DNA of 64,000 nucleotides, taken from positions 2,418,001 through 2,482,000 of the forward strand of contig NZ_AP025483.1 in NCBI RefSeq assembly GCF_024347455.1, written 5' to 3'. The notes under the pieces are model-generated. The model ran no database searches. It was given only the letters and a program-made list of their open reading frames with translations, and was not told where the DNA came from. The translations under genes were made by a program, and so were the position numbers. The first letter of the stretch is position 1. Every line of letters begins with the position of its first letter. This document shows positions 34,688 through 42,835 of the stretch, piece after piece. Source of the stretch: Vibrio echinoideorum. Its GTDB lineage: Bacteria; Pseudomonadota; Gammaproteobacteria; Enterobacterales; Vibrionaceae.

Positions 34688-35755
34688 ATGTGCACTGACC
34701 ATCAATGGATTAACAACGCGATTCGTAAAATTGAAGCCGATTACCAACGCTCAGCGGATACGCACCTTATCAAGCTCGAACTACCAAGTATCGAAGGCAT
34801 TGATGTTTACCTTAAAGATGAAAGCACACACCCAACGGGCTCTTTGAAGCACCGCTTAGCGCGTTCTCTATTCTTATACGCTATCTGTAACGGTTGGGTT
34901 GGCCCAGAAACAACGATCATTGAATCTTCATCGGGTAGCACAGCCGTGTCTGAGGCGTACTTTGCTCGCCTACTAGGTCTTCCGTTTATTGCAGTAATGC
35001 CAAAATGCACAGCGAAGAAGAAGATTGAACAGATAGAATTCTACGGCGGCCAAGCACATCTTGTTGACCGCTCAGATGAAATTTACGATGAGTCTCGCCG
35101 TTTAGCAGAAGAGCTGAACGGCCATTACATGGACCAATTTACTTACGCTGAGCGCGCAACCGACTGGCGCGGTAACAACAACATCGCGAACTCAATTTTC
35201 AATCAAATGCAGATGGAAGATCACCCAGTTCCAGCTTGGGTTGTAATGAGCCCAGGTACTGGCGGTACTTCTGCAACTATCGGCCGCTTCATTCGCTACC
35301 AACAGCATGAAACTAAGCTTTGTGTTGTCGACCCTGAGAACTCAGTATTCCACGAATACTTCCAAACAGGCAATGTGAATGTGAAAGGCAATACATTCAG
35401 CAAGATTGAAGGTATTGGTCGCCCACGAGCAGAGCCAAGCTTTATCTCGGGTGTGATTGATGAGATGCGTACAATTCCAGACGCAGCAAGTATCGCTACT
35501 ACGCATTGGCTGTCTGATATTCTTGGCCGCAAAGTTGGCGCATCAACCGGCACCAATATGTACGGTGTGCTTCAACTAGCCAGTGAAATGAAAGCACGCG
35601 GAGAGAAAGGCTCTATCGTGACTTTATTATGTGACAGTGGCGAACGTTACTTAGATACTTACTTTAATGACGAGTGGGTAAATCTAAATATTGGTGACCT
35701 ACAACCTTACGCGGCGAAGTTAGAGGCTTTCTCGCAAACGGGTGAGTTAGCTTAA
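34688..35755 (+). CDS. PLP-dependent cysteine-synthase-family enzyme, probable L-cysteine desulfhydrase
   Basis: 355 residues of fold-type II PLP enzyme. The PLP lysine lies in 'TGSLKHRLA' (near residue 54), the substrate-binding loop in '[21 protein letters not shown]' and the phosphate-binding Gly loop in '[13 protein letters not shown]'. The protein resembles cysteine synthase/cystathionine beta-synthase relatives that act as cysteine desulfhydrases in bacteria. AGGAGAACGCTT lies before the ATG. Divergent decR with 129 bases between suggests induction by cysteine. A synthase direction is possible but the regulator argues for breakdown. Confidence 0.83.
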   Translation: MCTDHQWINNAIRKIEADYQRSADTHLIKLELPSIEGIDVYLKDESTHPTGSLKHRLARSLFLYAICNGWVGPETTIIESSSGSTAVSEAYFARLLGLPFIAVMPKCTAKKKIEQIEFYGGQAHLVDRSDEIYDESRRLAEELNGHYMDQFTYAERATDWRGNNNIANSIFNQMQMEDHPVPAWVVMSPGTGGTSATIGRFIRYQQHETKLCVVDPENSVFHEYFQTGNVNVKGNTFSKIEGIGRPRAEPSFISGVIDEMRTIPDAASIATTHWLSDILGRKVGASTGTNMYGVLQLASEMKARGEKGSIVTLLCDSGERYLDTYFNDEWVNLNIGDLQPYAAKLEAFSQTGELA

Positions 35756-35798
35756 GCTCGACACTAGCATTCAAAGCTAAGATTAGCGTACAAAATTA

Positions 35799-35822
35799 AA
35801 AAGAGCCCTGATGGGCTCTTTT
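35799..35822. terminator. Bidirectional terminator between the cysteine enzyme and DUF1244 genes
   Basis: AAAAGAGCCC / GGGCTCTTTT, 10-bp perfect stem with a 4-base loop and T/A flanks, between convergent genes. Confidence 0.9.
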
Positions 35823-35884
35823 GCTATATGCGGTTTGTTCTAAGTGCTGCTTGATCTATAAATCGTTGCTGCTAAATCGACAAA

Positions 35885-36205
35885 TTATTCTGGCTTCTGC
35901 TTCGCTTCAAATGCTGCTAGCTGTTCAGGCGTCGCCTTTGGCTGATGGTTTTGTTTCCACTCATCGTAAGTCATGCCATAAACGCGCTCACGAGCGTCAT
36001 CGATATCCAAGTCTAGGCCTTGTTGCTCAGCTTCGGCTTTGTACCACTTGCTGAAACAGTTGCGGCAGAAGCCCGCCAAGATCATCAGATCGATATTTTG
36101 CACATCTTTGTTGCTATCTAAATGTGCTAACAGGCGACGAAAGGTTGCTGCGTCTAGTTTATCTTGTTCTTCTTGAGAAAGATCTTTGTATTTAAATTCA
36201 GCCAC
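35885..36205 (-). CDS. DUF1244 family protein
   Basis: 106 residues. 'LDAATFRRLLAHLDSNKDVQNIDLMILAGFCRNCFSKWYKAEAEQQG...ARERVYGMTYDEWKQNHQ' matches DUF1244 (SMc04008-like) with its conserved CRNC pair. The family is widespread in proteobacteria, all-helical, and has unknown function. It is the last chromosomal gene before the genomic island; its promoter region (upstream, from 36206) abuts the left island end, so its expression may depend on what is inserted there. Confidence 0.85.
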   Translation of the reverse strand: MAEFKYKDLSQEEQDKLDAATFRRLLAHLDSNKDVQNIDLMILAGFCRNCFSKWYKAEAEQQGLDLDIDDARERVYGMTYDEWKQNHQPKATPEQLAAFEAKQKPE

Positions 36206-36652
36206 TTTACTTTCCTTTTATATTTATTTTCTTGTATTCATTCGTTGAGCTGTACTCGTTATACAAAAAAACCACACTTAACTTAAAGTTAGACTTAAAA
36301 GTTAGAAACCCCTTACAGAACGAGGGCTAGAAGCCATTTATCTAACTTTTACGTGTAGATCTAATTTTTCTGTAAGAGCTCAGGTGCTAAATGAAAAAAT
36401 TAGACCACCCAAAATTGGTGGTCTCTACTATATTTTTATCTAACTTTATATGTACTGATTCATACTCAGTCTGACAAAATCGTGGTTCGATTTCACCTGT
36501 TCACACAATCATACACTAACCACTAAACTCATTTTTGGACAAAAGCGAGCTAAATTATTTGTGGTAGCTCGCCAATATAAGATTAGTAAAAGTAAGTTAA
36601 AACCCTAGAAACAAAAACGTATGATTAGCTCCCATTCGTTAGACTTGTTTCC
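36206..36652. other. Non-coding left junction of the island
   Basis: 447 bases without a gene. It contains the DUF1244 promoter (36206-36265), then AAAGTTAGA repeated twice (36286-36306 region), a 9-bp inverted pair CTTACAGAA / TTCTGTAAG (36312-36376 region), several TCTAACTTT/TCTAATTTT words, an 8-bp terminator-like stem AGACCACC/GGTGGTCT (36402-36424), and the gajB terminator. The TCTAA-rich words also occur, inverted, at the right end of the island (62210-62245), which points to the recombination end lying near 36.27-36.31 kb. The exact end is not resolved. Confidence 0.5.
36545..36572 (-). terminator. Terminator of the gajA-gajB operon
   Basis: GCGAGCTA / TAGCTCGC stem (36545-36552 with 36565-36572); on the minus strand it is followed by TTTT. 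It lies 81 bases past the gajB stop. Confidence 0.7.
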
Positions 36653-38578
36653 TTAAAGCTCAATAATCTCACCTTCTCGAGCAAATTTTCTTTCAATAAG
36701 ATTTGTCTTTAGTCCGTTTACATCGGAAGTGTATATCACATGGGCAAGACTACTCTTAGCTCGTGTAGATGTAACATAGAACAACCGTCGAGTGCGATCC
36801 AAACCAGTTTCTTCACCCGCATCCTGCTTTTTCTTACTACTTAGAGAAAGTTCCTTTACGCCAAAATACTGCTCGTAGGAAAATAAGAACCCGCCGGCTT
36901 CATCATCATCCATGACAACCATAACACGATCGAATTCGTTGCCCTTCACGCCTTGATGGGTGCGAAAAATTGAGTTCTCCTCAATGTATTCTTTATAGTT
37001 CCGAATTTGAAAGAAATTAGTCTCCAAGGCTTCAGCCCAAGCAGAAATCTCGCTGTCATCCCACTCTTCAGGTTCTGGTTCAATCTCTAGTATGGCTTCC
37101 GATTGATCTAGCTTTGATTCAACCACGCGTTCTTCAGTGGTAGCTACAAAAGACTGCAATTTCGCTGGAATTCTTAGGAGGTTATGCTCAGCAAGCACTT
37201 CTAGAACTTCACGAAAGCTAACCTCAACATTTGAAATCACACATCTAAACGCATGTTCTGCTGCTCGGGCAAGCGCTAGCGGATCATCCTTATGAGCATC
37301 AAGCACACTGGCTTCCAGAAGCGGCGACTTCGTTTCCCTTAAGATAGACATCAATTCAGATCGGTTTTTCTTCAAACTCGCCTCAGCAATAGGAAAAACA
37401 ATGCCAGCAAAAAAATTCAGCTCTGTATTTTCACCTTCAGAAATCCGATCTTTAATTTTGCCTGATTTTGAAAGCTTGTCCCAAAGAGCATCAAAGCCAA
37501 GCCGACGACCAGCCATCTTATGTTCCAGAAGTAAGATAGCGGTTTCTTTTGATTGAATATCTATCCAGTCAGCATCGCCCGTAACTTCCGCCATAGTCTC
37601 ACGAATTTTCAATTCGATGTCATCTTTATCTAAAACACCTTGCTGTAATAAGAAATATCGTACGTAACCTTCTGCTGCTCCTTCTTCGGCATACTGTTTC
37701 CGTTCATCACCTGCATTACGTATTTGATTGCCTAGCCCCACGATACGTCGTGCTGACCGATGGTTCATTTCCTTATTGAAAGTGGTCCAATCGCTTGGCT
37801 TTGTGTTGCCTAGTTCAGGTTCACCCCCGCCAAAGATGCGCTGCATCGTATCTCCAAACAAGCCGATGACAACTTTATCCGATTTGGTATCTTGCAGCTC
37901 AAAAAATGCACTGACTACATCTTTGTTGGTATCCTGACTTTCGTCGAGAAATATAAAAGGGAACTTATTTACTATAACTTCGGCCATCATCGGCTTATTA
38001 ATCAAAAAAGTTGAGAAAATTTTCAAGACATCTGCATGCGACAACGAATTAGGGGAGGAGTTGACTCCATTTGGGTCGTAGATAAAAGATCGTGGCTCTG
38101 CTAGCCATTCCATTTTTTTAGTCAAACGGATGATATCTCTTTTTCGAGCATCAGAAGCCTTGCCTGATCGACCTTTCCGTTCTTTTTCTTCAAGATCTTC
38201 TAAATCAGTGGGGATTTTTTCCAAGTACCACTTGCGAATATCCTCATTGAAACCAGCAATAGCGGACCAGCAAAAACTATGAATTGTCGAAACCGCAAAG
38301 ATTGGGCTTTGCTCAATCCGATCTTTTATTTCATCGGCTGCGTTGTTCGTAAAGGTCACAACAGCAATTTGCTTTCCCTTAAGAATAAAGTCATCAGAAT
38401 ATTGAGCTTTCAGGAATTCTAGAGCCTTTTTCAGGGAGTAGGTTTTGCCTGACCCCGCCCCTGCGAAGGTGATGAAGCTTTTTCCCGAACCTATACTTAG
38501 ACACTCTCGGATACCTTCATCAACTTTATTATCATGATCGATAGGTTTGGTTTCAGCCAAGTAAAATTGCTCTGACAT
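36653..38578 (-). CDS. gajB: Gabija GajB-like UvrD-family helicase
   Basis: 641 residues, superfamily-1A helicase. Motif I 'FAGAGSGKTYSLKKALE' near residue 40, Ia 'VVTFTNNAADEIKDRI', 'STIHSFCW', motif II 'FLDESQDTN' near residue 209, motif III 'GLFGDTMQRIF', motif V 'RTHQGVKGNEFDRVMVV' near residue 539, and motif VI 'FYVTSTRAKSSLAHVIY' near residue 600. It starts 9 bases after the OLD-nuclease gene. OLD nuclease plus UvrD-like helicase in one operon defines the Gabija anti-phage system, in which nucleotide depletion or the presence of DNA ends licenses GajA cleavage. GajB is often about 500 residues, so this one is longer, with an extended middle region (residues 250-500). Confidence 0.85.
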   Translation of the reverse strand: MSEQFYLAETKPIDHDNKVDEGIRECLSIGSGKSFITFAGAGSGKTYSLKKALEFLKAQYSDDFILKGKQIAVVTFTNNAADEIKDRIEQSPIFAVSTIHSFCWSAIAGFNEDIRKWYLEKIPTDLEDLEEKERKGRSGKASDARKRDIIRLTKKMEWLAEPRSFIYDPNGVNSSPNSLSHADVLKIFSTFLINKPMMAEVIVNKFPFIFLDESQDTNKDVVSAFFELQDTKSDKVVIGLFGDTMQRIFGGGEPELGNTKPSDWTTFNKEMNHRSARRIVGLGNQIRNAGDERKQYAEEGAAEGYVRYFLLQQGVLDKDDIELKIRETMAEVTGDADWIDIQSKETAILLLEHKMAGRRLGFDALWDKLSKSGKIKDRISEGENTELNFFAGIVFPIAEASLKKNRSELMSILRETKSPLLEASVLDAHKDDPLALARAAEHAFRCVISNVEVSFREVLEVLAEHNLLRIPAKLQSFVATTEERVVESKLDQSEAILEIEPEPEEWDDSEISAWAEALETNFFQIRNYKEYIEENSIFRTHQGVKGNEFDRVMVVMDDDEAGGFLFSYEQYFGVKELSLSSKKKQDAGEETGLDRTRRLFYVTSTRAKSSLAHVIYTSDVNGLKTNLIERKFAREGEIIEL

Positions 38579-38587
38579 AATTTCCCC

Positions 38588-40750
38588 CTACGCTTTTGGT
38601 GACAGTTGATCTTGCAACCACGTAAGACCATCGCTCATATAATCTGGGGGATTAAAGCTATTCGCCTCATTATCCGCAAGATGAAAGAGGCAATTGAAGG
38701 CAAAGTCACCCTTCTTTAAACCTTGCACATAGTCATAAAGTGACTTCGACAACGGTTCTGTGCCGCTTTCAAAATCAGTTTTCGCATCTTTGAGCTTTTT
38801 TATGTTCTGGAAATAATCATCCTCGAAATTCGCCAAAATCAGCGCATCTTCAAAAGTTCGGGATAAAATCATTTCTCCAGAAATCTGTGTTGGTTTTTGA
38901 TAGGCAACATAAAGCGGTGCATCTCCGCTTGTTGTAGCATGTTTCGCTTGAGGTAAGGCCACCAAGTCATCTAGCGCTTCTTTCTTTGGATGCCATTTCT
39001 TCAAGGTATCATTATTAGTTTTTTGAGCTGACTTCTTTTTCGGGAAACAAGACTTCCCTTCATTATTAACAGAATCAAGATCTGTCAGCACTAGAGTTGC
39101 TACTCCAAGCTTCTCGACTAAATTTCTGTACTTGTGCGTGTGCGCACCGTTCACCTCAAGCATAGAGATGTACCGATTCGACAACTTCGGGAAGCTCTTG
39201 GAAATAAATTCAGGCACAAGAAGGCTCTCGGCTTGGCCTTCAACAAAAATAACGCCATCGGCAAAGAAGATGTCACAATGAGTTAGCTTCAAGTGTTTTC
39301 TAACAAACAAAAGCTCATCTTTTGCCTTCGCAAAAAGCTCTGACATGTTTGCAATTGATGTATGATCCATTTTGATGGACTTATTCGCATCATTTCGTCG
39401 GAAGTAACGTAAATCTTTGAAATCAATATCGTTGATAATATGACTTGAGTGGGTACTAATCACGAGCTGTGTTTGGTATTCAGACTTATCTTTTTGGGTT
39501 GCCTTGTCGCGCAAATCGGGGTGGTTCCGCAAAGTATCATAAGCTTTCGATACAAACACTCGCTGAACTTGAGCGTGAAGATTAACTTCCGGCTCTTCGA
39601 GTAAAACTAAATGGATTGGTTCTATCTGATCCTCGACTTTATCCTCAGATGAAGCCGATTTTCCTACGCGCATCCATTTGTCACGAAACTCTAGAAGCCT
39701 AAAGGTCAGATATATAAGATTTTGGTAGCCAAGGCCTAAGTAGCTTTCGGGAAGAAACTCTTCTTCATTTGTATCAAAACGATATCGGACCGATGAGGAT
39801 TTTTGCAAAGCATCCGTGCCGCTAATTTTCGCGGCAATTTCAACAGTCGGATTACCGCCGATACCGGGATATCCCATGCTTTTCAGTTCTTCGAAGGGTG
39901 CATTGAACTGAGCGTTCAATCTACTGGTAAACCCCTCTTCTAGGTTTTGCTGATGTCCCAAGACCTCAAGGTCTTCTGGCTCAGGAAAATCTTCGGGGTT
40001 CAAGATACGATCGTAATATCCTCGAAGTAGCTTATTGAGCCGCTGCTTTTCCGAATATGGTCCGTTTTGCTCCGTTTTATCTTCATCACCTGAGCCGCGT
40101 TGCTCAGATTGAACATCGACTCTAATTAACTTTTTCAAAGCGTCAGATTTTAGGGGCTGCAAAACCTCTTTCGAAGTAGGCTCGACTCCTTTGCTCAAAA
40201 TGTAATGCTTTTGCTTAATGAATTTACTGAGGTTACGACCTTTCTCCAAGAAATCACATAGATCTTTGGGCCACAAACTTACCTTACCTGTATATTTGGA
40301 TACAACGCCTCTCATATCAACAAACTCACGACACAGTTTAGAAATATCAGTTGCTTCGTAAGTTATGCGAACAAATAACGCACCACCGCGCCATTCCAGA
40401 TCTGGCAGGATGTCACGAACCTTGTATGCCTCATTCACTTCTGCAGTGATCTCTATGTCTAAACTCGGCAGTAGACTGATAAGAACATCCGATAGTTCCT
40501 GCATTTTCTCGCTAGTAGGGAATTCTTGTTCGATTTGTTTGCCTAGTTTTTGGATTTCCTTCCAATTACGCTTCGATATATCTCGAACTTTTAGATTGTC
40601 TGGGCTTTTCAGGAAGGTGTGTAGCGCCCCTATACAGGACGTTTTTCCACTATTATTAGCTCCGACAAGGACAGTTGTTTTATCATCTAGCACCAAGTTG
40701 ACGTCGGCTAGTCTTCGGTAGTTTTTCAAAGCGAAAGAGGTGATTTTCAT
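38588..40750 (-). CDS. gajA: Gabija GajA-like OLD-family ATPase-TOPRIM nuclease
   Basis: 720 residues from ATG 40750, where the conserved N-terminus (MKITSFALKNYRRLADVNL) begins; the longer open frame upstream is not coding-like. The ABC-type ATPase has Walker A 'GANNSGKTS' near residue 31, Walker B 'VLLEEPEVNLHA' near residue 385 and a switch histidine in 'ISTHSSHI' near residue 433. The TOPRIM nuclease has E in 'FVEGQAES' near residue 505 and D-x-D in 'LTDLDS' near residue 555. GajA cleaves phage DNA. The protein is longer than typical GajA (about 580), mainly because of an insertion between Walker A and B (residues about 95-300) and a C-terminal tail. A stand-alone class-2 OLD nuclease is the alternative, but the adjacent helicase argues for Gabija. 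Confidence 0.85.
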   Translation of the reverse strand: MKITSFALKNYRRLADVNLVLDDKTTVLVGANNSGKTSCIGALHTFLKSPDNLKVRDISKRNWKEIQKLGKQIEQEFPTSEKMQELSDVLISLLPSLDIEITAEVNEAYKVRDILPDLEWRGGALFVRITYEATDISKLCREFVDMRGVVSKYTGKVSLWPKDLCDFLEKGRNLSKFIKQKHYILSKGVEPTSKEVLQPLKSDALKKLIRVDVQSEQRGSGDEDKTEQNGPYSEKQRLNKLLRGYYDRILNPEDFPEPEDLEVLGHQQNLEEGFTSRLNAQFNAPFEELKSMGYPGIGGNPTVEIAAKISGTDALQKSSSVRYRFDTNEEEFLPESYLGLGYQNLIYLTFRLLEFRDKWMRVGKSASSEDKVEDQIEPIHLVLLEEPEVNLHAQVQRVFVSKAYDTLRNHPDLRDKATQKDKSEYQTQLVISTHSSHIINDIDFKDLRYFRRNDANKSIKMDHTSIANMSELFAKAKDELLFVRKHLKLTHCDIFFADGVIFVEGQAESLLVPEFISKSFPKLSNRYISMLEVNGAHTHKYRNLVEKLGVATLVLTDLDSVNNEGKSCFPKKKSAQKTNNDTLKKWHPKKEALDDLVALPQAKHATTSGDAPLYVAYQKPTQISGEMILSRTFEDALILANFEDDYFQNIKKLKDAKTDFESGTEPLSKSLYDYVQGLKKGDFAFNCLFHLADNEANSFNPPDYMSDGLTWLQDQLSPKA

Positions 40751-41058
40751 ATAACAAAACCTAAAAACAAAGCAGGGGCTTTCAAAAACACAGTCCTGTA
40801 ATTCTGAACGGATAAATGTCAATGAGAGCAATAATTTACAACATATAGTTGCTTCTCCCTCCTATTCTGCTCGCCTTAAGTAAGCAACTCAACGTATATC
40901 AGCAAACTGTGTGACGGCTCTGCGTATAATGAGAATGAACAACAGCAAAACTGATTGAGTAATAGTCTATCGTTTCATTAATATTGATAAGGCAAGGTTC
41001 AATTAACAGAATGTGAAAGGGCCTTTACTCTAACAAGGAAAGGGGCAAAGACGATTTA

Positions 41059-41189
41059 CGAAACAACTTGTTTCGCATTTTTGCAAGACCCTCTTGCAAA
41101 AATTAGGTATTAAAATTTGTCCAACAGGTTGTTGGACAAATTGGGCATGTAGGGGTTGTTGCAAACTCTGCAACTACTGAGGATTCCTC
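41059..41189. repeat. Run of five perfect short hairpins
   Basis: In order: CGAAACAA-c-TTGTTTCG (41059-41075), TTTTTGCAAGA-ccc-TCTTGCAAAAA (41078-41102), AATTTGTCCAACA with a 3-base loop and a 13-base partner (41114-41142), GTTGCA-aactc-TGCAAC (41158-41174), GAGGA-t-TCCTC (41179-41189). Similar hairpins (GAAACAG-c-CTGTTTC at 47015-47029 and AATTTGTG/CACAAATT at 46985-47012) precede island repeat copy B, so this is a recurring island structure. Confidence 0.85.
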
Positions 41190-41237
41190 GGTAATTGTTC
41201 ATTAGCTAATCCTATGGGTTTTACTGTGGCTCCTGAA

Positions 41238-41275
41238 ACATTGGGGTATCTCTGAGTTACGATGATAGGTACCTC
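41238..41275 (+). repeat. Partial copy D of the island inter-module repeat
   Basis: ACATTGGGGTATCTCTGAGT and the following TACGA match the start of copy B (ATTGGGGTACTTCTGCGTTACGA at 47071 onward) closely. The downstream conserved core of the repeat is not recognisable, so the copy is degenerate or truncated. Confidence 0.5.
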
Positions 41276-41730
41276 TAGTTTTCTAATCAGAGCCATATGT
41301 AGCCTACCTAACAGAGAGCAAGACTCTAGATAGTTTTCACTCCGCATCGCAACTTGCGCATCGCAACTTGCGATGTGTGATTACTTAAAAGTTCTCAAAG
41401 TAAGATTAAAGATTTTAATAGTTACAAATCATAATCTTAAGGATGAACCCTGTTGGATCATTGTTGATAATAGTAAGCATTAGAGGGCGAGCATATTACT
41501 TAAAAAACGGTCCTAAACAGAGAGGTTTGCTAGTTTATTAGTAGCGAGAGCTTGGAGAAATTTCCCAGGAAGTAGTGAGCACCAATAGGCCCACATAGAA
41601 AATCTCAAAAACTTCACTTCTGCGTTCCGGAGGAGGATTAATGCTTATCGATATTGAATGTTTCAGGAGCAATAACTGAGGCCACTCTAACAATGCTGGC
41701 ATTTTCATTAGACGCGACAAGGCCGACAAT

Positions 41731-41878
41731 CTCTCGACCAATTCTTTTAAACTTTTTAGTCGAAAAAGAAAGAACATTTACTTTTCTGGTCGAGATTATG
41801 CTCAAATCCTAACTTCGACCAAAAGGATCAACTAATAGAGTGCTGTGTTCGACCATGATAATTAAACCTTTTAGTCGA
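41731..41878. repeat. Cluster of TCGAC/GTCGA words
   Basis: Six occurrences in 148 bases, partly as inverted pairs: CTCTCGACCA (41731) against TGGTCGAGA (41787), TTCGACC at 41814 and TTCGACCA at 41848, and TTTTAGTCGA at both 41754 and 41869. Spacing is irregular. It could be a multi-site operator for a regulator of the neighbouring modules. Confidence 0.5.
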
Positions 41879-42322
41879 GTGACTATTTGAATTAACCTCT
41901 TGGGTCAGAGGCGTGATAGCTATGAACTGCGTTAGCTTGTTTCTTTGAGGAGGTAGGCTTGCTGCATTCGGTTCTTCGCTTTACACTAATAGCGAGAGCC
42001 TCGGTTATCCCTGCTTTATTCTTTGAGTTACTATTTACTGTCTGGCCAGAAGTAATGGTATCAATTTGAATCTAACGTAATTGCAAAGCAGCCCACCGAG
42101 GACATACGATAAGCCTAAGGTACTCTCCCTCCCATATTTGGTGATGGAATACCCGGCACCGCACCCAGAATTCAAATTAATGAAAACATTCTGTATGTAG
42201 CTGTTATACAAAGCCTGTGGCTTTGTCGTATCTGAAAGTAAGAGCAATTGTGCAAGGACTTCTTGCACAAATTATTTTACTGCCATCTAAATTGATTGAG
42301 GTTAAACTGAAGGTTAGCTAGT

Positions 42323-42574
42323 TTAAAATGGGAAGTGATCTTCTTCATACCCTTCAACCCAAGTTACTAGCTTTTCAAGCTCATCACCTTCGGGTGTGCC
42401 TGGTTCAGCCACATCAAACAAGGATTCAATTCTTTTCAAAACGGCTTTATAGTCGCTTTCTGAGGGTTCTAGTCCCACTTCATCTAATGAAACTGTAGCA
42501 AGCCCATCAGCGTGGGCAGTATTAGGTGTAATACCCTTAAGCAGTTCTTTTTCTGATAGATTTTTCTTGCTCAT
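42323..42574 (-). CDS. HigA-like antitoxin, N-terminal region only
   Basis: 83 residues. Residues 37-83 ('ESDYKAVLKRIESLFDVAEPGTPEGDELEKLVTWVEGYEEDHFPF') match the region just before the HTH domain in HigA-type antitoxins, which normally continue with 'PDPIEAIKFRME...' and a Xre-like DNA-binding domain. Here a stop codon follows at once and the next 60 bases encode no HTH in any frame. The first 35 residues ('MSKKNLSEKELLKGITPNTAHADGLA') resemble a different antitoxin N-terminus, so the gene may be a chimera or relic. No toxin gene adjoins. A small regulatory protein in its own right remains possible. Confidence 0.5.
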   Translation of the reverse strand: MSKKNLSEKELLKGITPNTAHADGLATVSLDEVGLEPSESDYKAVLKRIESLFDVAEPGTPEGDELEKLVTWVEGYEEDHFPF

Positions 42575-42660
42575 AAGTCGTTTCTCGATTCGAAAATGAC
42601 ATTAGATTAGTTTATAACATAATGGACTACTAGCCGTAATGTAGAACCTTATTCAAAACA

Positions 42661-42810
42661 CACAATGGGGCACTTTCAAGCTAGAAAGTGCCAAGGGTAG
42701 AAATTCAACCTAAGAAACTCTTGGACAATTCCGTGTTTGGTCATGTACTAATTTAGCTCCACACGGATAACTTTTCGTATTGAAAAATCACTTAGTGCGT
42801 TGTCCAGTAT
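42661..42810 (+). repeat. Island inter-module repeat, copy A
   Basis: ATGGGG (42665), a 9-bp hairpin GGCACTTTC/GAAAGTGCC (42669-42692), then the conserved core: TGGACAATTCCGTGT (42722), CTAATTTAGC (42748) and GGATAACT (42765), ending in GTATTGAAAAATCACT. Core spacings of 26 and 17 bases are the same as in copies B and C. It ends about 25 bases past the stop of the smaller dynamin-like gene, on the opposite strand sense. Confidence 0.75.
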
Positions 42811-42835
42811 TGCTGGTGCAGATCCGTTCGTAACT

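Larger units (their letters stand above)
40751..42322. other. 1.6-kb non-coding, hairpin-rich region between gajA and the HigA-like gene
   Basis: I see no credible gene in this stretch; open frames of 77-79 codons on the minus strand (41538-41777, 42035-42268) lack ribosome sites and family features. It holds the gajA promoter region, five consecutive perfect hairpins (41059-41189), a partial copy of the island repeat (41238-41275), a cluster of TCGAC/GTCGA words (41731-41878), and two more hairpins (ACAAAGCC/GGCTTTGT at 42208-42226 and TTGTGCAAG/CTTGCACAA at 42248-42270). Non-coding RNA is possible. Confidence 0.5.

Noticed and set aside
36393..36430. AGACCACC/GGTGGTCT stem as a gene terminator for DUF1244 or gajB
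   Set aside because: It lies upstream of DUF1244 and beyond the better gajB terminator; kept only as part of the left junction.
41059..41189. Hairpin run as a CRISPR array
   Set aside because: Units differ in sequence, with no constant repeat or uniform spacer, and there are no cas genes.
41538..42268. Minus-strand open frames of 79 and 77 codons in the non-coding tract
   Set aside because: No ribosome site, biased composition, hairpins and repeat words run through them. The second was considered as a possible protein but has no plausible domain.
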